A DNA stretch of 64,000 bases from Kineosporia aurantiaca JCM 3230 (GCA_000719025.1 JODP01000008.1:1-64000), one strand, 5' to 3'; positions 53,546 to 62,161 are shown, counted from the stretch's first letter. Program-made: numbers and translations. Notes: generated by a model from the letters alone, not told the origin.

Positions 53546-54145
53546 CTAGCCTGTCGTACTTTCGCGTCGACGGGCCCGGGATGCGCGCAGGTTCATCACG
53601 TTCTTGCAGGTCTTCACGTCGTGCCAGATCCGGGTGCTGTTGCGGGAAAGATCGTAGAAGGCTGCGCCGCAGGCCGGGTTGAGGCAGGTCTTCAAGCGGC
53701 TCAGGGCACCGGTGTGCGAGGCCAGTAAGGCCTCTATGAGCACCAGCGATGTGACGGCCGGGGCGCCGTCGCCCGACGGCCCGTAGGTCAGGTGGCCGTT
53801 GCCGAACGACACCGAGGCGGCCAGCGGATGAGGTGCCCGGTCCTCGCCCTCGTCCGAGACCCAGCTGCGCACCTGGCGGCGCAGGTCGCGCAGAGGGGCC
53901 AGATCGGCCGGGTGAATGGTGATCCGGAGCGGGGGGCGACCGGTCTGGCGACTCCAGGTTCCGAGGGACACCTCGAGCCAGTTCTGCGCGGTGGTGGCGT
54001 CCTCGAGCAGGTCCGGGATCGAGAACACCGGCATGCTCGCGGTGTTCAGCAGATCCTGCACCAGCGACAGGCCGGCAGGGGCCTGGGCCAGTAGGAGACG
54101 TCCGGTGCTGCCCGAGGTGTCGGCTACGTCCGCGTCTGCATTCAC
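53546..54145 (-). CDS. CGNR zinc-finger-like (ABATE) regulator, variant motif
   Basis: A 199-residue protein. The N-terminal ~130 residues fit the ABATE domain (LVQDLLNTASM..., LRDLRRQVRSWV). The C-terminal part reads RLKTCLNPACGAAFYDLSRNSTRIWHDVKTCKNV, then a basic tail. In the family the last motif is CGNR after WC; here it is CKNV after WHD, so one cysteine position and the name-giving motif are altered. Divergent from an SDR gene and upstream of the fae homologue on its own strand. The intergenic TGACAT/ATGTCA sites are candidate operators. Confidence 0.75.
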   Translation of the reverse strand: MNADADVADTSGSTGRLLLAQAPAGLSLVQDLLNTASMPVFSIPDLLEDATTAQNWLEVSLGTWSRQTGRPPLRITIHPADLAPLRDLRRQVRSWVSDEGEDRAPHPLAASVSFGNGHLTYGPSGDGAPAVTSLVLIEALLASHTGALSRLKTCLNPACGAAFYDLSRNSTRIWHDVKTCKNVMNLRASRARRRESTTG

Positions 54146-54167
54146 CGCGTCAGCCTAACCCGGACAG

Positions 54168-54231
54168 TGACATCGGCAAAGCCTCGTTGGCAATGTCACA
54201 TGACATTGTCTAAGCGCTTACGGTGATGTCA
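54168..54231. promoter_or_regulatory. Four-half-site operator array between CGNR and SDR genes
   Basis: TGACAT (54168-54173), ATGTCA (54193-54198), TGACAT (54201-54206) and ATGTCA (54226-54231) form two copies of TGACAT-N19-ATGTCA separated by 2 bp. The centre is an 18-bp dyad (54191-54208). TAAGCGCTTA, a 10-bp palindrome, is at 54211-54220. The array fills the 138-bp divergent promoter region. Confidence 0.6.
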
Positions 54232-54283
54232 GGCTTCAGGGGTCATGAAGCACCACCACGAAACGATCGCTGGAGAAAACACC

Positions 54284-55045
54284 ATGAGCAGCTCGCTGAC
54301 CGGAACGTCCGCTCTTGTCACCGGGGCCAGCGGCGGTATCGGCGCCGCCACCGCCCTGTCACTGGCCGGTCAGGGCGCGAGTGTCGCCCTGGTAGCCCGC
54401 CGCAAGGACCGTCTGGACGCCCTCGTGGAGCGCATCCAGGCCGAGGGGGGCACCGCCCTCGCGGTCGAGGCCGACATCACCGACCGACTGCAGGCGACGG
54501 CCGCGGTCGAGCAGACGGTGGCCGCCTTCGGGCGGCTGGACACCCTGGTCAACAACGCCGGAATCATGCTGCTCGGCCCGGCCGAGAGTGCACCGGTCGA
54601 GGAGTGGGACCGGATGCTGGCGATCAATGTGCAGGGGCTGCTCTACACCACGCACGCCGCGCTGCCGCATCTGCTGAGTGCGGCCGAGGGAGATCGGGGG
54701 ACGGCCGACATCATCAACATCAGCTCCCTGGCCGGCCGGGTCCCGATCGCTGGTTCGGCGGTCTACAGCCTGACCAAGAGCGGCGTCGGATCCTTCACCG
54801 AGGCCCTGCGTCAGGAGGTGACCGGTCGCCACGTCCGCGTCTCGCTGATCGAGCCCGGCCCGGTGGCCACCGAACTGTTCACCCACATCCGGCCCGAGAT
54901 CCTCGAGGCCGGCAAGGACGCCTTCGCCGACGCCGTTCTCCTGCACGCCGAGGACATCGCCGAAACTGTCACCTTCGTCGTCACCCGGCCGGCCCGGGTC
55001 GTGATGAGCGAATTGCTCATCCGCCCCGACGCGAGCCAGTGGTAA
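54284..55045 (+). CDS. SDR family oxidoreductase
   Basis: A 253-residue classical SDR from ATG 54284 (GGAGAAAAC upstream). TGASGGIG cofactor loop, NNAGIM, ISSLAGR with Ser, then VYSLTKSGV (Tyr and Lys) and LIEPGPVATELFTH. ARRKDRLDAL after the second strand suggests NADP preference. Probably controlled by the divergent CGNR regulator. Confidence 0.92.
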   Translation: MSSSLTGTSALVTGASGGIGAATALSLAGQGASVALVARRKDRLDALVERIQAEGGTALAVEADITDRLQATAAVEQTVAAFGRLDTLVNNAGIMLLGPAESAPVEEWDRMLAINVQGLLYTTHAALPHLLSAAEGDRGTADIINISSLAGRVPIAGSAVYSLTKSGVGSFTEALRQEVTGRHVRVSLIEPGPVATELFTHIRPEILEAGKDAFADAVLLHAEDIAETVTFVVTRPARVVMSELLIRPDASQW

Positions 55046-55295
55046 CCGACCATGAACAGTCTCACCCCCTCGCCCGGGGAGTTGGGCACACCGCGTGGGC
55101 ACGGAACCCACCGGAAGTCAGGGATCAGGGCAGCTTGTCCGGTCCCGGTCCCGGTCGATGACGAGCGCGCGGTGCGCACGGCGGGAGTGGGCAGAGCCGG
55201 ACGGCGAGCACCTGCCGACGTGGTCTCCGCAGCGAGCGTTCGTCAGAAGGCGTGCACTCGACCGGCTGGGCCAAGAGTTGACTGGGTGACCCTCG

Positions 55296-56291
55296 TCATT
55301 CCCGGGGGTGCGCGGCCGTTGCAGCTGCGGGCGTCAGGAGGGAGGCCAGTTCGGCGTCCGAGGCGTGCAGGGCATCGCGGTCGAAAGTTGAACCAGAGGC
55401 GAGGATTTCATGGGCGCCCGTGCGTTCGGTCAGCTGCTCGAGCTGCTCGGCCACGGACTGCCGGGTTCCCCAGATCATTCCGGCCAGGTGGCCCTCCACC
55501 CGCTCGGCCAGCCGCCCGGTCATGGGCTGAGACCTGATCGCGGAAACGGGTTCGAGCGCCGGGAAGAGGCCGGTCTGCCGCGAGCGCGCCATCGCCCAGG
55601 CTTCGGGAAGGGCCAGGTCGCGAGCTTCTTGCTGGGTGTCGGCGATGAGGACTTCGCTGGAGATGATGACGGACGGGCGTGCGTCGCCGCGGAACTGGGT
55701 TCGGTAGGACGTGAGCAGGTCTTCCAGCTCCGGGCTGGCCAGGATCGGTCCGCCGATCACGACGGGCAGCCCGAGGGATGCGGCGATGCCGATCCCGGCG
55801 CCGGTGGCCAGGATGTAGACGGGGATCGGTTCCCGGGCTGCTGGGTGGGCGGTGATGTCAGCGGTGCCGCGAAGATAGGCGAGCGTCTCGGTGATGTCGG
55901 CCGCGAAGGTGTCGGTGCCGGGTTCCTGGCGCAGGGCGCGGCGCACGGGGGCGGTGAATCCGAGCGAGCGGCCCAGGCCCAGATCGACCCGGCCCGGGAA
56001 CAGTGCCGCCAGCATCAGCCACTGCTCGGCGACGACCAGGGGCTGGTGGTTGGGGAGCATGACGCCGCCGGAACCGATCCGGATCGAACTGGTCCGGGCC
56101 CCGACGGCGGCCGGGAGCACCCCAGGTGCCCCGGAGGCGATCCCGGGTACCGCGTGGTGCTCGGCCACCCAGAAGCGTCCGTACCCGGATTGTTCGGCTT
56201 TCTGGGCGCGCTCGACGGAGTGGACGAGAGCATCGCCCTCGGGATAACCGGCCCGGGTCCGGGAACGATCAAGCAGGGACAAACGGAGCAT
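55296..56291 (-). CDS. Luciferase-like (LLM class) flavin monooxygenase
   Basis: A 331-residue protein from ATG 56291. The LLM (bacterial-luciferase-like) TIM barrel shows LRLSLLDRSRT, GYGRFWVAEHHAVPGIASGAPGVL, IRIGSGGVMLPNHQPLVVAEQW and GRVDLGLGRSLG, as in the MsnO8/YddN-like group. It would use reduced FMN supplied by another enzyme. It ends facing the SDR gene at 54284. Substrate unknown. Confidence 0.92.
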   Translation of the reverse strand: MLRLSLLDRSRTRAGYPEGDALVHSVERAQKAEQSGYGRFWVAEHHAVPGIASGAPGVLPAAVGARTSSIRIGSGGVMLPNHQPLVVAEQWLMLAALFPGRVDLGLGRSLGFTAPVRRALRQEPGTDTFAADITETLAYLRGTADITAHPAAREPIPVYILATGAGIGIAASLGLPVVIGGPILASPELEDLLTSYRTQFRGDARPSVIISSEVLIADTQQEARDLALPEAWAMARSRQTGLFPALEPVSAIRSQPMTGRLAERVEGHLAGMIWGTRQSVAEQLEQLTERTGAHEILASGSTFDRDALHASDAELASLLTPAAATAAHPRE

Positions 56292-56508
56292 CGACCTGCT
56301 TCCTCCCAGTATCGAGGTAACTTTTGTGACGGGTACCGCAGAGATCCTGAACTCGGCGAACCCAGCCGTCATTCCTCACGGCGCCCAGGACCTGTCGATA
56401 CACACTGCGCCAACGACGAAGGTCCGCGCGGTCATCGTCGCCAACGGCAGAATTGTTTCATTGGTGCTCTCACTGCGGTCAGCTTGAGAGGTCTTCTGCG
56501 GTGCCGTC

Positions 56509-56805
56509 GTGCCAGCCGGCCCTCAGGCCACGGCGGCGGCTCTGGTGACCTGCGTCGAGGCCCTCAGCGACGGTACCGAGACGTGCGGCTGTCGCCGGCC
56601 TGGACCCAGTAGCGAAGGGCGCTTCGTCGACTTCGTGGCCGGGCCCGATGCCCAGGTCAGTATCGCCGTCTCGGCCTTTAGACACTCTGAAGGCACTGAT
56701 TTCTCACAGATCTGGAGCTTCGACCGCCTCGAACTGCGCGCGTCCCGGCTCGATTACCAGCCGACCCGTCTGCAGGAGATCGAAGTATCCACTTCTGCAT
56801 CATGA
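56509..56805 (+). CDS. Small hypothetical protein
   Basis: 98 residues from GTG 56509. No family recognised. The segment FVDFVAGPDAQVSIAVSAFR...QIWSFDRLELRASRLDYQPTRLQEIEVSTSAS looks protein-like and codon third positions are GC-rich. A strong hairpin begins 10 bp after the stop, supporting a real transcript end. No ribosome binding site is obvious, and a stop lies just upstream, so it could also be a remnant. Confidence 0.4.
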   Translation: MPAGPQATAAALVTCVEALSDGTETCGCRRPGPSSEGRFVDFVAGPDAQVSIAVSAFRHSEGTDFSQIWSFDRLELRASRLDYQPTRLQEIEVSTSAS

Positions 56806-56814
56806 TTCCCCAAA

Positions 56815-56856
56815 CAGTGAAGTCCAGACGGATCATTGTCCGTCTGGACTTCACTG
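56815..56856. terminator. Perfect 18-bp hairpin between convergent genes
   Basis: Arms 56815-56832 and 56839-56856 are perfectly complementary with the 6-nt loop TCATTG. It lies 10 bp after the forward small gene and 14 bp after the stop of the reverse gene remnant, the position of a bidirectional terminator. T runs are short. Confidence 0.75.
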
Positions 56857-56869
56857 ACGAAGCTGCGAA

Positions 56870-57189
56870 TCATCCGGTCCAGTCATGGCTCTTGTTCCCG
56901 CTGGTGTACATCGTCACCACGTCCTTCTGGTTGATGCGCCAGACAATGGTGCATTAGGCCCGTTCCGCGGAGCCAGACGCTTGGCCGAGTTCCCCGTGCT
57001 GACGGAGACCTTGCCTCCGTAGGCCAGGACGTTGTTCATGCCCTGCTCGACGTGCACGTCGTCGGTGCCGTTCTCACTGATGGGGTGATCCGCATTAATG
57101 TGAAGAACCTTTTCCTGGGTAATCACGGGGTGGAGAAAAAGAGTTGGCGGATGGTGATGGGCTTGGTAGCTTGCGCTTGACCGTGACAC
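56870..57189 (-). pseudogene. Frame-shifted remnant of an unrecognised, possibly secreted protein
   Basis: The reverse frame from 57189 reads ...EKVLHINADHPISENGTDDV, then NVLAYGGKVSVSTGNSAKRL, APRNGPN and would stop early. Shifting by one base near 56950 gives CTIVWRINQKDVVTMYTSGN then KSHDWTG and a stop at 56870-56872, just before the hairpin terminator. The joined reading looks like the end of a small beta-rich protein. The family is not recognised and no good start is visible. A sequencing error could also explain the shift. Confidence 0.45.
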
Positions 57190-57319
57190 CAGCCGAGGAG
57201 GTGTAACCCATGAACGCTGCGCAGATGTGGGTGCTCTCCCATGCCGTCACGACTGGGCGACTGACGTAGGTGTCGCCGGGAGCGCCTCGACAACCAGGCC
57301 CTCCCGAAAGGCAGAACCT

Positions 57320-58090
57320 ATGTCCTCCTTGCATTTCACTGCCGAGTCGTCATCGAACGGCATGCTCGAGCGCGACTTCTCCGTTGGCGATGTCCCCGGC
57401 GTCCTCTGGTCTCCCGTCTCCGGGACCGCCCATCACCTGCCCCTAATCTTGATGGGCCATGGTGGCGGGAACCACAAGAAGCACCCAGCGATGGCAGGTC
57501 GGGCGCAACGTCTCGTGACCGGCTGCGGCTTTCACGTCGCTGTCATCGATGCGCCCGGCCACGGTGACCGGCCACGCACGGCGCACGACGAGCAAGAAAT
57601 CGCCGAGCTGTTCCGTGCACGGGCAGCGGGCGAACCGGAAGGCCCGATCGTTGTCCGCTACAACGCCTACCTGGCGGACCTCGCCGTGCCCGAGTGGCAG
57701 GCGACCCTGGATGCCCTCCAGAAACTTCCGGAAGTCGGTACCACCGGGCCGGTTGGATACTTCGGCCTCAACATGGGCACCGCGATCGGCGTGCCCCTGG
57801 TCGCGATCGAACCCCGGATCACGGCCGCGGTCTTCGGTCAGCACTGGCCCGATGCTCTGGTCGAGAAAGCAAAGCGGATCACCATCCCGATCGAGTTCGA
57901 CCTGCAGTGGGATGACGAGCACATCCCGCGCGAGGCCGGACTTGCGTTGTTCAACGCCTTCGCTTCGAAGGAGAAGACGTTGCATGCCAACGCCGGCCGG
58001 CACAAGGAACTGCCCAGATTCGAGGTCGACAGCGCGGTCCGGTTCTTCGCCCGGCACTTCGGCCGAGCACTCACCTCACCGCCGGCCTGA
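57320..58090 (+). CDS. Alpha/beta hydrolase homologue lacking the serine nucleophile
   Basis: A 256-residue protein from ATG 57320. Dienelactone-hydrolase-like layout: PLILMGHGGGNHKKHP (oxyanion region), VAVIDAPGHGDRP and a late WDDEHIP acid and AGRHKELP histidine region. The nucleophile elbow reads GYFGLNMGTAIG: Asn151 replaces the expected Ser of GLSMG (AAC instead of AGC, one base). Hydrolytic activity is therefore unlikely unless this is a sequencing error. A hairpin terminator follows 7 bp after the stop. Confidence 0.8.
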   Translation: MSSLHFTAESSSNGMLERDFSVGDVPGVLWSPVSGTAHHLPLILMGHGGGNHKKHPAMAGRAQRLVTGCGFHVAVIDAPGHGDRPRTAHDEQEIAELFRARAAGEPEGPIVVRYNAYLADLAVPEWQATLDALQKLPEVGTTGPVGYFGLNMGTAIGVPLVAIEPRITAAVFGQHWPDALVEKAKRITIPIEFDLQWDDEHIPREAGLALFNAFASKEKTLHANAGRHKELPRFEVDSAVRFFARHFGRALTSPPA

Positions 58091-58097
58091 GGCAAGC

Positions 58098-58135
58098 GGT
58101 TGCTGCGTCCGGCGTACCAGCCGGGCGCAGCAACC
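58098..58135 (+). terminator. 16-bp hairpin terminator
   Basis: Arms 58098-58113 and 58120-58135 pair over 16 positions with one G-T wobble and the loop GTACCA. It starts 7 bp after the hydrolase stop. Confidence 0.7.
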
Positions 58136-58452
58136 CCGTCGCCAGGCTTGAGTCATTCTCGAAGCGAGAGGCCAGGCCAAGGTGAGGCCGGGTGGACTTG
58201 AACTTGAGCGTGAACGACCCGCGGGCCGGCGTCTTCTTCCTGGGCCATGGCACCCATAAGCAGCATCCCCTCCAGGAGTCGACAGCTCCTGAACTCCGAT
58301 GTCCGCCGAGTGCGACAAACCGCAGGCCGCACCGCCGATGGGGTGAACACGGTCTCTAGCAGTGACGACCACTCCAATGGTGGGTGACCGAGGGGCGGCC
58401 GTTAGCGCACAGTGAATACCAAGAGTCACGGGTTATTCACCGAGGAGTGGGC
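58136..58452. other. Upstream region of the second subtilase
   Basis: 317 bp with no supported gene; it ends in the GAGGAG ribosome binding site of the subtilase at 58442-58447. Confidence 0.45.
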
Positions 58453-60111
58453 ATGCGCAGCGGCAAATCCGGACGATTGGTCCGCTGGCGGGGCTCGGCA
58501 AGGCTATTGGTGACGGCCACCGTCGCCGTGGCTTGTGTCGGCTTTGCGGCTCCGGGAGCGCAGGCGGCCACCTCCCTGAAGGCGGCCTCGACCGGCGACA
58601 CGGTTCGCTCGTTGCTGGCCCAGTGGGGGGACAAGACGGCGGACTCGAAGGCGAAGAACTCCTCGGGCAAGAACGATGCGAGTCTCGACCCAGGATCCCT
58701 GGCCTCCATCACCACGGCTATCGGCGCCCGGTCGGCGTGGGCCCTGAAGGATGCCCGGGGTAAGGCGATCACCGGGGCCGGCGTCACCGTCGCGGTCCTG
58801 GACTCCGGGGTGGACAACTCCGTCACCGGGCTGAACGCGGCCGGAAAGGTCGTGTACGGGCCGGACCTGTCGATGGAGGTCAACGCCCCGGCCCTGCGCA
58901 ACGAGGACACCTACGGGCACGGCACGTTCATGGCCGGGATCATCGCCGCCAAGGACACCGTCACCACCGACGCCAGCGGACAGCCCCAGCCTCGCAGCGA
59001 CGCCACGCAGCTCGGCGTCGCTCCGGACGCGAAGCTCCTGGCCGTCAAGCTGGGCGCGACCGACGGCAGTACCGACGTCAGCCAGGTCATTGCCGCGCTG
59101 GACTGGGTCGTACAGCACAAGAACGACAACGGAATGAACATCCGTGTCGTCAACCTCTCTTACGGCACCGACTCCGTCCAGGCCTACCAGCGTGACCCGC
59201 TGACGGCGGCGGCCGAGAACGCCTGGAAGCACGGCATCGTCGTGGTCGCTTCTGGCGGCAACGAGGGCACCACCACCGGCAGCCTCACCGATCCGGCCAC
59301 CGACCCGTACGTGATCGCTGTCGGTGCCTCCACCGCCAACAACGACAAGAGCGCCTGGGCCAACCCCACCCCGGCCACTTTCAGCCAGGTCGGCACTGCA
59401 GCCCGGCACGTCGACCTGGTCGCGCCCGGCACCTCCCTGGTGTCGTTGCGATCGGTCGGTTCCTACATCGACGTCAACCATCCCGAGGGCCTGGTCGCCG
59501 GAGACACCACCGGCCGGCTCTTCCGCGGCAGCGGGACCTCGCAGGCCGCCGCAGTCGTCACCGGGGCCGCCGCGCTGCTGCTGCAGGCCTTCCCGGCCCT
59601 GACCCCGGATGAGGTGAAGTACGCCCTGATGACCGGGACCACCTCGATGTCCGGGGCCGTGATCGCCCGGGGCTCCGGCGAACTGTACGTCCCCGGTGCC
59701 TTGGCGGTCGCCGGTCAGATCACCGGTGTCATCGCCCCGGCCCTGAACAACACCCAGCGGGCGGCTCTGAAGCAGACCTGGGCGAGCGCGGCGGGTACCG
59801 GCTCGCTGGACGCGGCCCGCGGCGGGAACTATCTCGTCGACCCGGTCACCGGCGCCCAGCTGAGCGGCGAGAAGGACATTCAGGGGCAGCCCTGGAACGG
59901 GGCCACCTGGGCCAAGGCGTCCACGGCCGGCACCGCCTGGACCGGCGGCACCTGGAACGGAGCCCGCTGGAGCGGCAATGCCTGGGCCAACGGCACCTGG
60001 TCGAACGACTCCTGGAGCGGCGCGCGCTGGAGCGGGGCGCGATGGAGCGACGCCAGCTGGACCGGAGCCCGCTGGAGCGGAGCCCGCTGGAGCGGAGCCG
60101 CCTGGCAGTGA
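58453..60111 (+). CDS. Secreted S8 subtilase with tryptophan-rich repeat tail (paralogue)
   Basis: A 552-residue protein from ATG 58453 (GAGGAG upstream). Signal peptide ~1-39 with likely cleavage after AQA. Propeptide-like region, then Asp117 (AVLDSGVDN), His156 (YGHGTFMA; the usual second His of GHGTH is Phe), Asn270 and Ser363 (RGSGTSQAAA). From ~475 the tail consists of W-S/T-G-x-x-W repeats and ends in WQ, like the protein at 47239-48942, with which it shares most of the catalytic domain. The two probably arose by duplication. No GGDEF-EAL gene follows this copy. Confidence 0.92.
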   Translation: MRSGKSGRLVRWRGSARLLVTATVAVACVGFAAPGAQAATSLKAASTGDTVRSLLAQWGDKTADSKAKNSSGKNDASLDPGSLASITTAIGARSAWALKDARGKAITGAGVTVAVLDSGVDNSVTGLNAAGKVVYGPDLSMEVNAPALRNEDTYGHGTFMAGIIAAKDTVTTDASGQPQPRSDATQLGVAPDAKLLAVKLGATDGSTDVSQVIAALDWVVQHKNDNGMNIRVVNLSYGTDSVQAYQRDPLTAAAENAWKHGIVVVASGGNEGTTTGSLTDPATDPYVIAVGASTANNDKSAWANPTPATFSQVGTAARHVDLVAPGTSLVSLRSVGSYIDVNHPEGLVAGDTTGRLFRGSGTSQAAAVVTGAAALLLQAFPALTPDEVKYALMTGTTSMSGAVIARGSGELYVPGALAVAGQITGVIAPALNNTQRAALKQTWASAAGTGSLDAARGGNYLVDPVTGAQLSGEKDIQGQPWNGATWAKASTAGTAWTGGTWNGARWSGNAWANGTWSNDSWSGARWSGARWSDASWTGARWSGARWSGAAWQ

Positions 60112-60679
60112 ATCACTAGGAGGCCAGAGCGATTGGCCGACTCGCCCTTGCCGGGGATCCTTTAGATTCCAACGGTAAGCGATCAGTCCTCAGACCGCCG
60201 TTTCGCGGAACCAGCGGAGGATCTGAGCGGCTAGCGGGCCCTGCTCGACAGAATGAACTGTCCGCCAAGTAGGGCCGCTACGCCGGGCTCGGATGGCCCC
60301 GTACCCCGCCGCTTGGCTCACGAAACGGACCGCCCGTCAACCAGGTACGTACCAATACGGGATGATTGATTGACTGCGCAAGGGAGCAGTCATACGGTGC
60401 GCTTAGGCCGCGGCCGACGGGACTCCCTGACAGATCCTTGGCCGGCCGCGGCCCTCCGACCCTATGACAGTTCAGCCCTGAAAAGTCACATATCGGACAC
60501 GTAGCGTGTCTCACTTTTCTTGGGCGTGGTCTCGCTGCAATGTCCAGGAAACGCGACGTCGGCTGCACCGGGTCCCTGTAGGTTCGAGCCCGGTCGGCCT
60601 TTTGGAAGACGGTCACCGCGCGGGCGGCAGTGGTATTGACCTGCGCGCTCACGGCTCCGGAGCCGTCCAGCTTTTTCAC
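60112..60679. other. Non-coding region after the second subtilase
   Basis: About 570 bp with no supported gene. CTCAGA and TCTGAG around 60200-60230 form a weak hairpin that may end the subtilase transcript. Confidence 0.4.
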
Positions 60680-60838
60680 CTAGGTCCCGGACGGCAGGGT
60701 GACGGTGTAGGTGGTGTCGCTCGGGTTGAAGACGATGACGGTGTCGTATGTGCCGGGCGCCGCGGCGCTGAGATGATCCGGGACGCGACGACGGAACCGC
60801 TTACGCTGGTGGCCATCTGGTTGTGGATAGCGTCCTAG
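60680..60838 (-). pseudogene. Remnant of the C-terminus of a secreted glycosidase-like protein
   Basis: On the minus strand GTYDTVIVFNPSDTTYTVTL followed by PSGT and a stop (60680-60682) resembles the terminal beta-sandwich of alpha-amylase/pullulanase-type enzymes. Just upstream, DAIHNQMATSVSGSVVAS reads in another frame, with a stop before it. Only ~50 codons are recognisable, so the family call is tentative. Confidence 0.25.
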
Positions 60839-60980
60839 GTGGGTCCCGGTGAAGAAGATCCTTGCCTAGGTGCTGGTCGGGCGGGCGGTGAGCCACGGTG
60901 CCCTGGCTGACCCGGATTCGCTCGCACCGTTCCTGGCGACGGTACACCGGTAACTGGGCCCGTCCGGTCGGGGAGCCGGT

Positions 60981-61343
60981 TCACTGGTACGGGTTCACGC
61001 CGTCCTTGACCTCGTCGACGCCGGAGACACCCGGGCCACCGGGATCCAGAACCAGTGAGCCGATCCGCGCGGCGGGGTCGGTGGCCGGACGCCGGGCGAT
61101 GGCGATCCTGATCGTCGGGCCCTGAGGGTCGCTCCAGTCGACCGGCACTATGACCTTGGCGCAGTCCACGCCGGTGAGGCCCTTGCACGCCTTCCAGGCC
61201 ACCGGTGCCGGGGTGGCGACGGTCTTGGTACGGGTCGCGTTCCCGGTCTGGCCGAGGCTTGTCGCCTGAGCGGGTACAAAGCCGGATGCCACCGTCATGG
61301 CTGCCGCCGCTGCCAGTGCAGCGAAGGGGGTCGTTCTCTTCAT
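60981..61343 (-). pseudogene. Truncated secreted tripeptidyl-aminopeptidase-like hydrolase (N-terminal fragment)
   Basis: 120 residues from ATG 61343: a signal peptide (MKRTTPFAALAAAAAMTVASG...AQA), then VAWKACKGLTGVDCAKVIVPVDWSDPQGPTIRIAIARR and IGSLVLDPGGPGVSGVD, the conserved start of the TAP/SlpD-type alpha/beta-hydrolase family. Members are about 500 residues; here a stop follows at VNPYQ, before the nucleophile. Catalytic parts are missing, so this is a broken gene. Longer starts upstream (61355, 61418) are possible. Confidence 0.65.
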
Positions 61344-61615
61344 GGCTCTCCTCATGTCGATGAGGGAGTCGCTGGACGGGTGGCCCCGGGATCTGAACAT
61401 TCGTGTGTGCTGAGTCACTTCCTGTGCCCGGTCCGGAAAGCTGATCTCTGGTTCCGTTCATCTGTGGTCGGTCTGGGCCGTCGGCACCTCGTCCCCGGCC
61501 GGGGATGACCGGCCACGGGTTCCTCCGGGTCGGGACTAATTGAGCTTGGACATCCGCTGCCTGTGACCTAAGCCACCGTCCGAGCGGAAACCGCGGGCTT
61601 GGTCGCGGTCGACGA

Positions 61616-62161
61616 ATGAGTGTGAAGCAGAGAACCGAAGGCGAGCTCGTGCGCCGGGTCGCCGACGGCGACCGGGCCGCCTTCGATGAGTTCTACCGCC
61701 GGACGGCGCCCTGGCTGACCATCCGGCTAAGGCGGCGCTGCGCTGATCCGGAGCTCCTGACCGAGGTCGTGCAGGACACCTATCTGACGGTGTGGCGATC
61801 GGCGGGGTCTCTGGCGCAGGTGGCCGACGAAGGGCAGACGCTCGGCTGGCTGTGGACGATCGCGGCCCGCCGGCTCGTCGACGGGTTCCGCCTCCAGGCC
61901 CGGCAGGGACGCGTACCGGCGGTGGCGATCACGGAGGCGGTGACCCCGGGCGCCGAGGAGGAGGCCCTCGCCGGCGGCCTGCCCGGGAATCTGGAGAAGG
62001 CCCTGCTCGACCTGCCGCCGGAGCTGCGGCTCGTGCTCACGGCCATGGTCCTTGACGGTCTTTCGGTCCGGGAGACCTCGATCTTGCTCGCCCTGCCCGA
62101 GGGAACCGTGAAGACCCGGGCCCGTCGGGCCCGGATCGCCCTGAGAGAGGCGCTGTCATGA
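61616..62161 (+). CDS. ECF-type RNA polymerase sigma factor
   Basis: A 181-residue protein. Region 2 (~18-90) contains FDEFYRRTAPWLTIRLRRR and ELLTEVVQDTYLTVWRSAG. Region 4 (~125-178) contains LDLPPELRLVLTAMVLDGLSVRETSILLALPEGTVKTRARRAR. Its stop overlaps the anti-sigma start (ATGA). It probably activates its own operon, including the ABC transporter, in response to an envelope signal. Confidence 0.92.
   Translation: MSVKQRTEGELVRRVADGDRAAFDEFYRRTAPWLTIRLRRRCADPELLTEVVQDTYLTVWRSAGSLAQVADEGQTLGWLWTIAARRLVDGFRLQARQGRVPAVAITEAVTPGAEEEALAGGLPGNLEKALLDLPPELRLVLTAMVLDGLSVRETSILLALPEGTVKTRARRARIALREALS

Noticed and set aside
60592..60615. GGTTCGAGCCC string resembling a tRNA T-arm
   Set aside because: The flanking bases do not form a T-stem, and no acceptor, D or anticodon arm could be placed upstream. 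At most a decayed attachment scar; no integrase or partner copy was seen.
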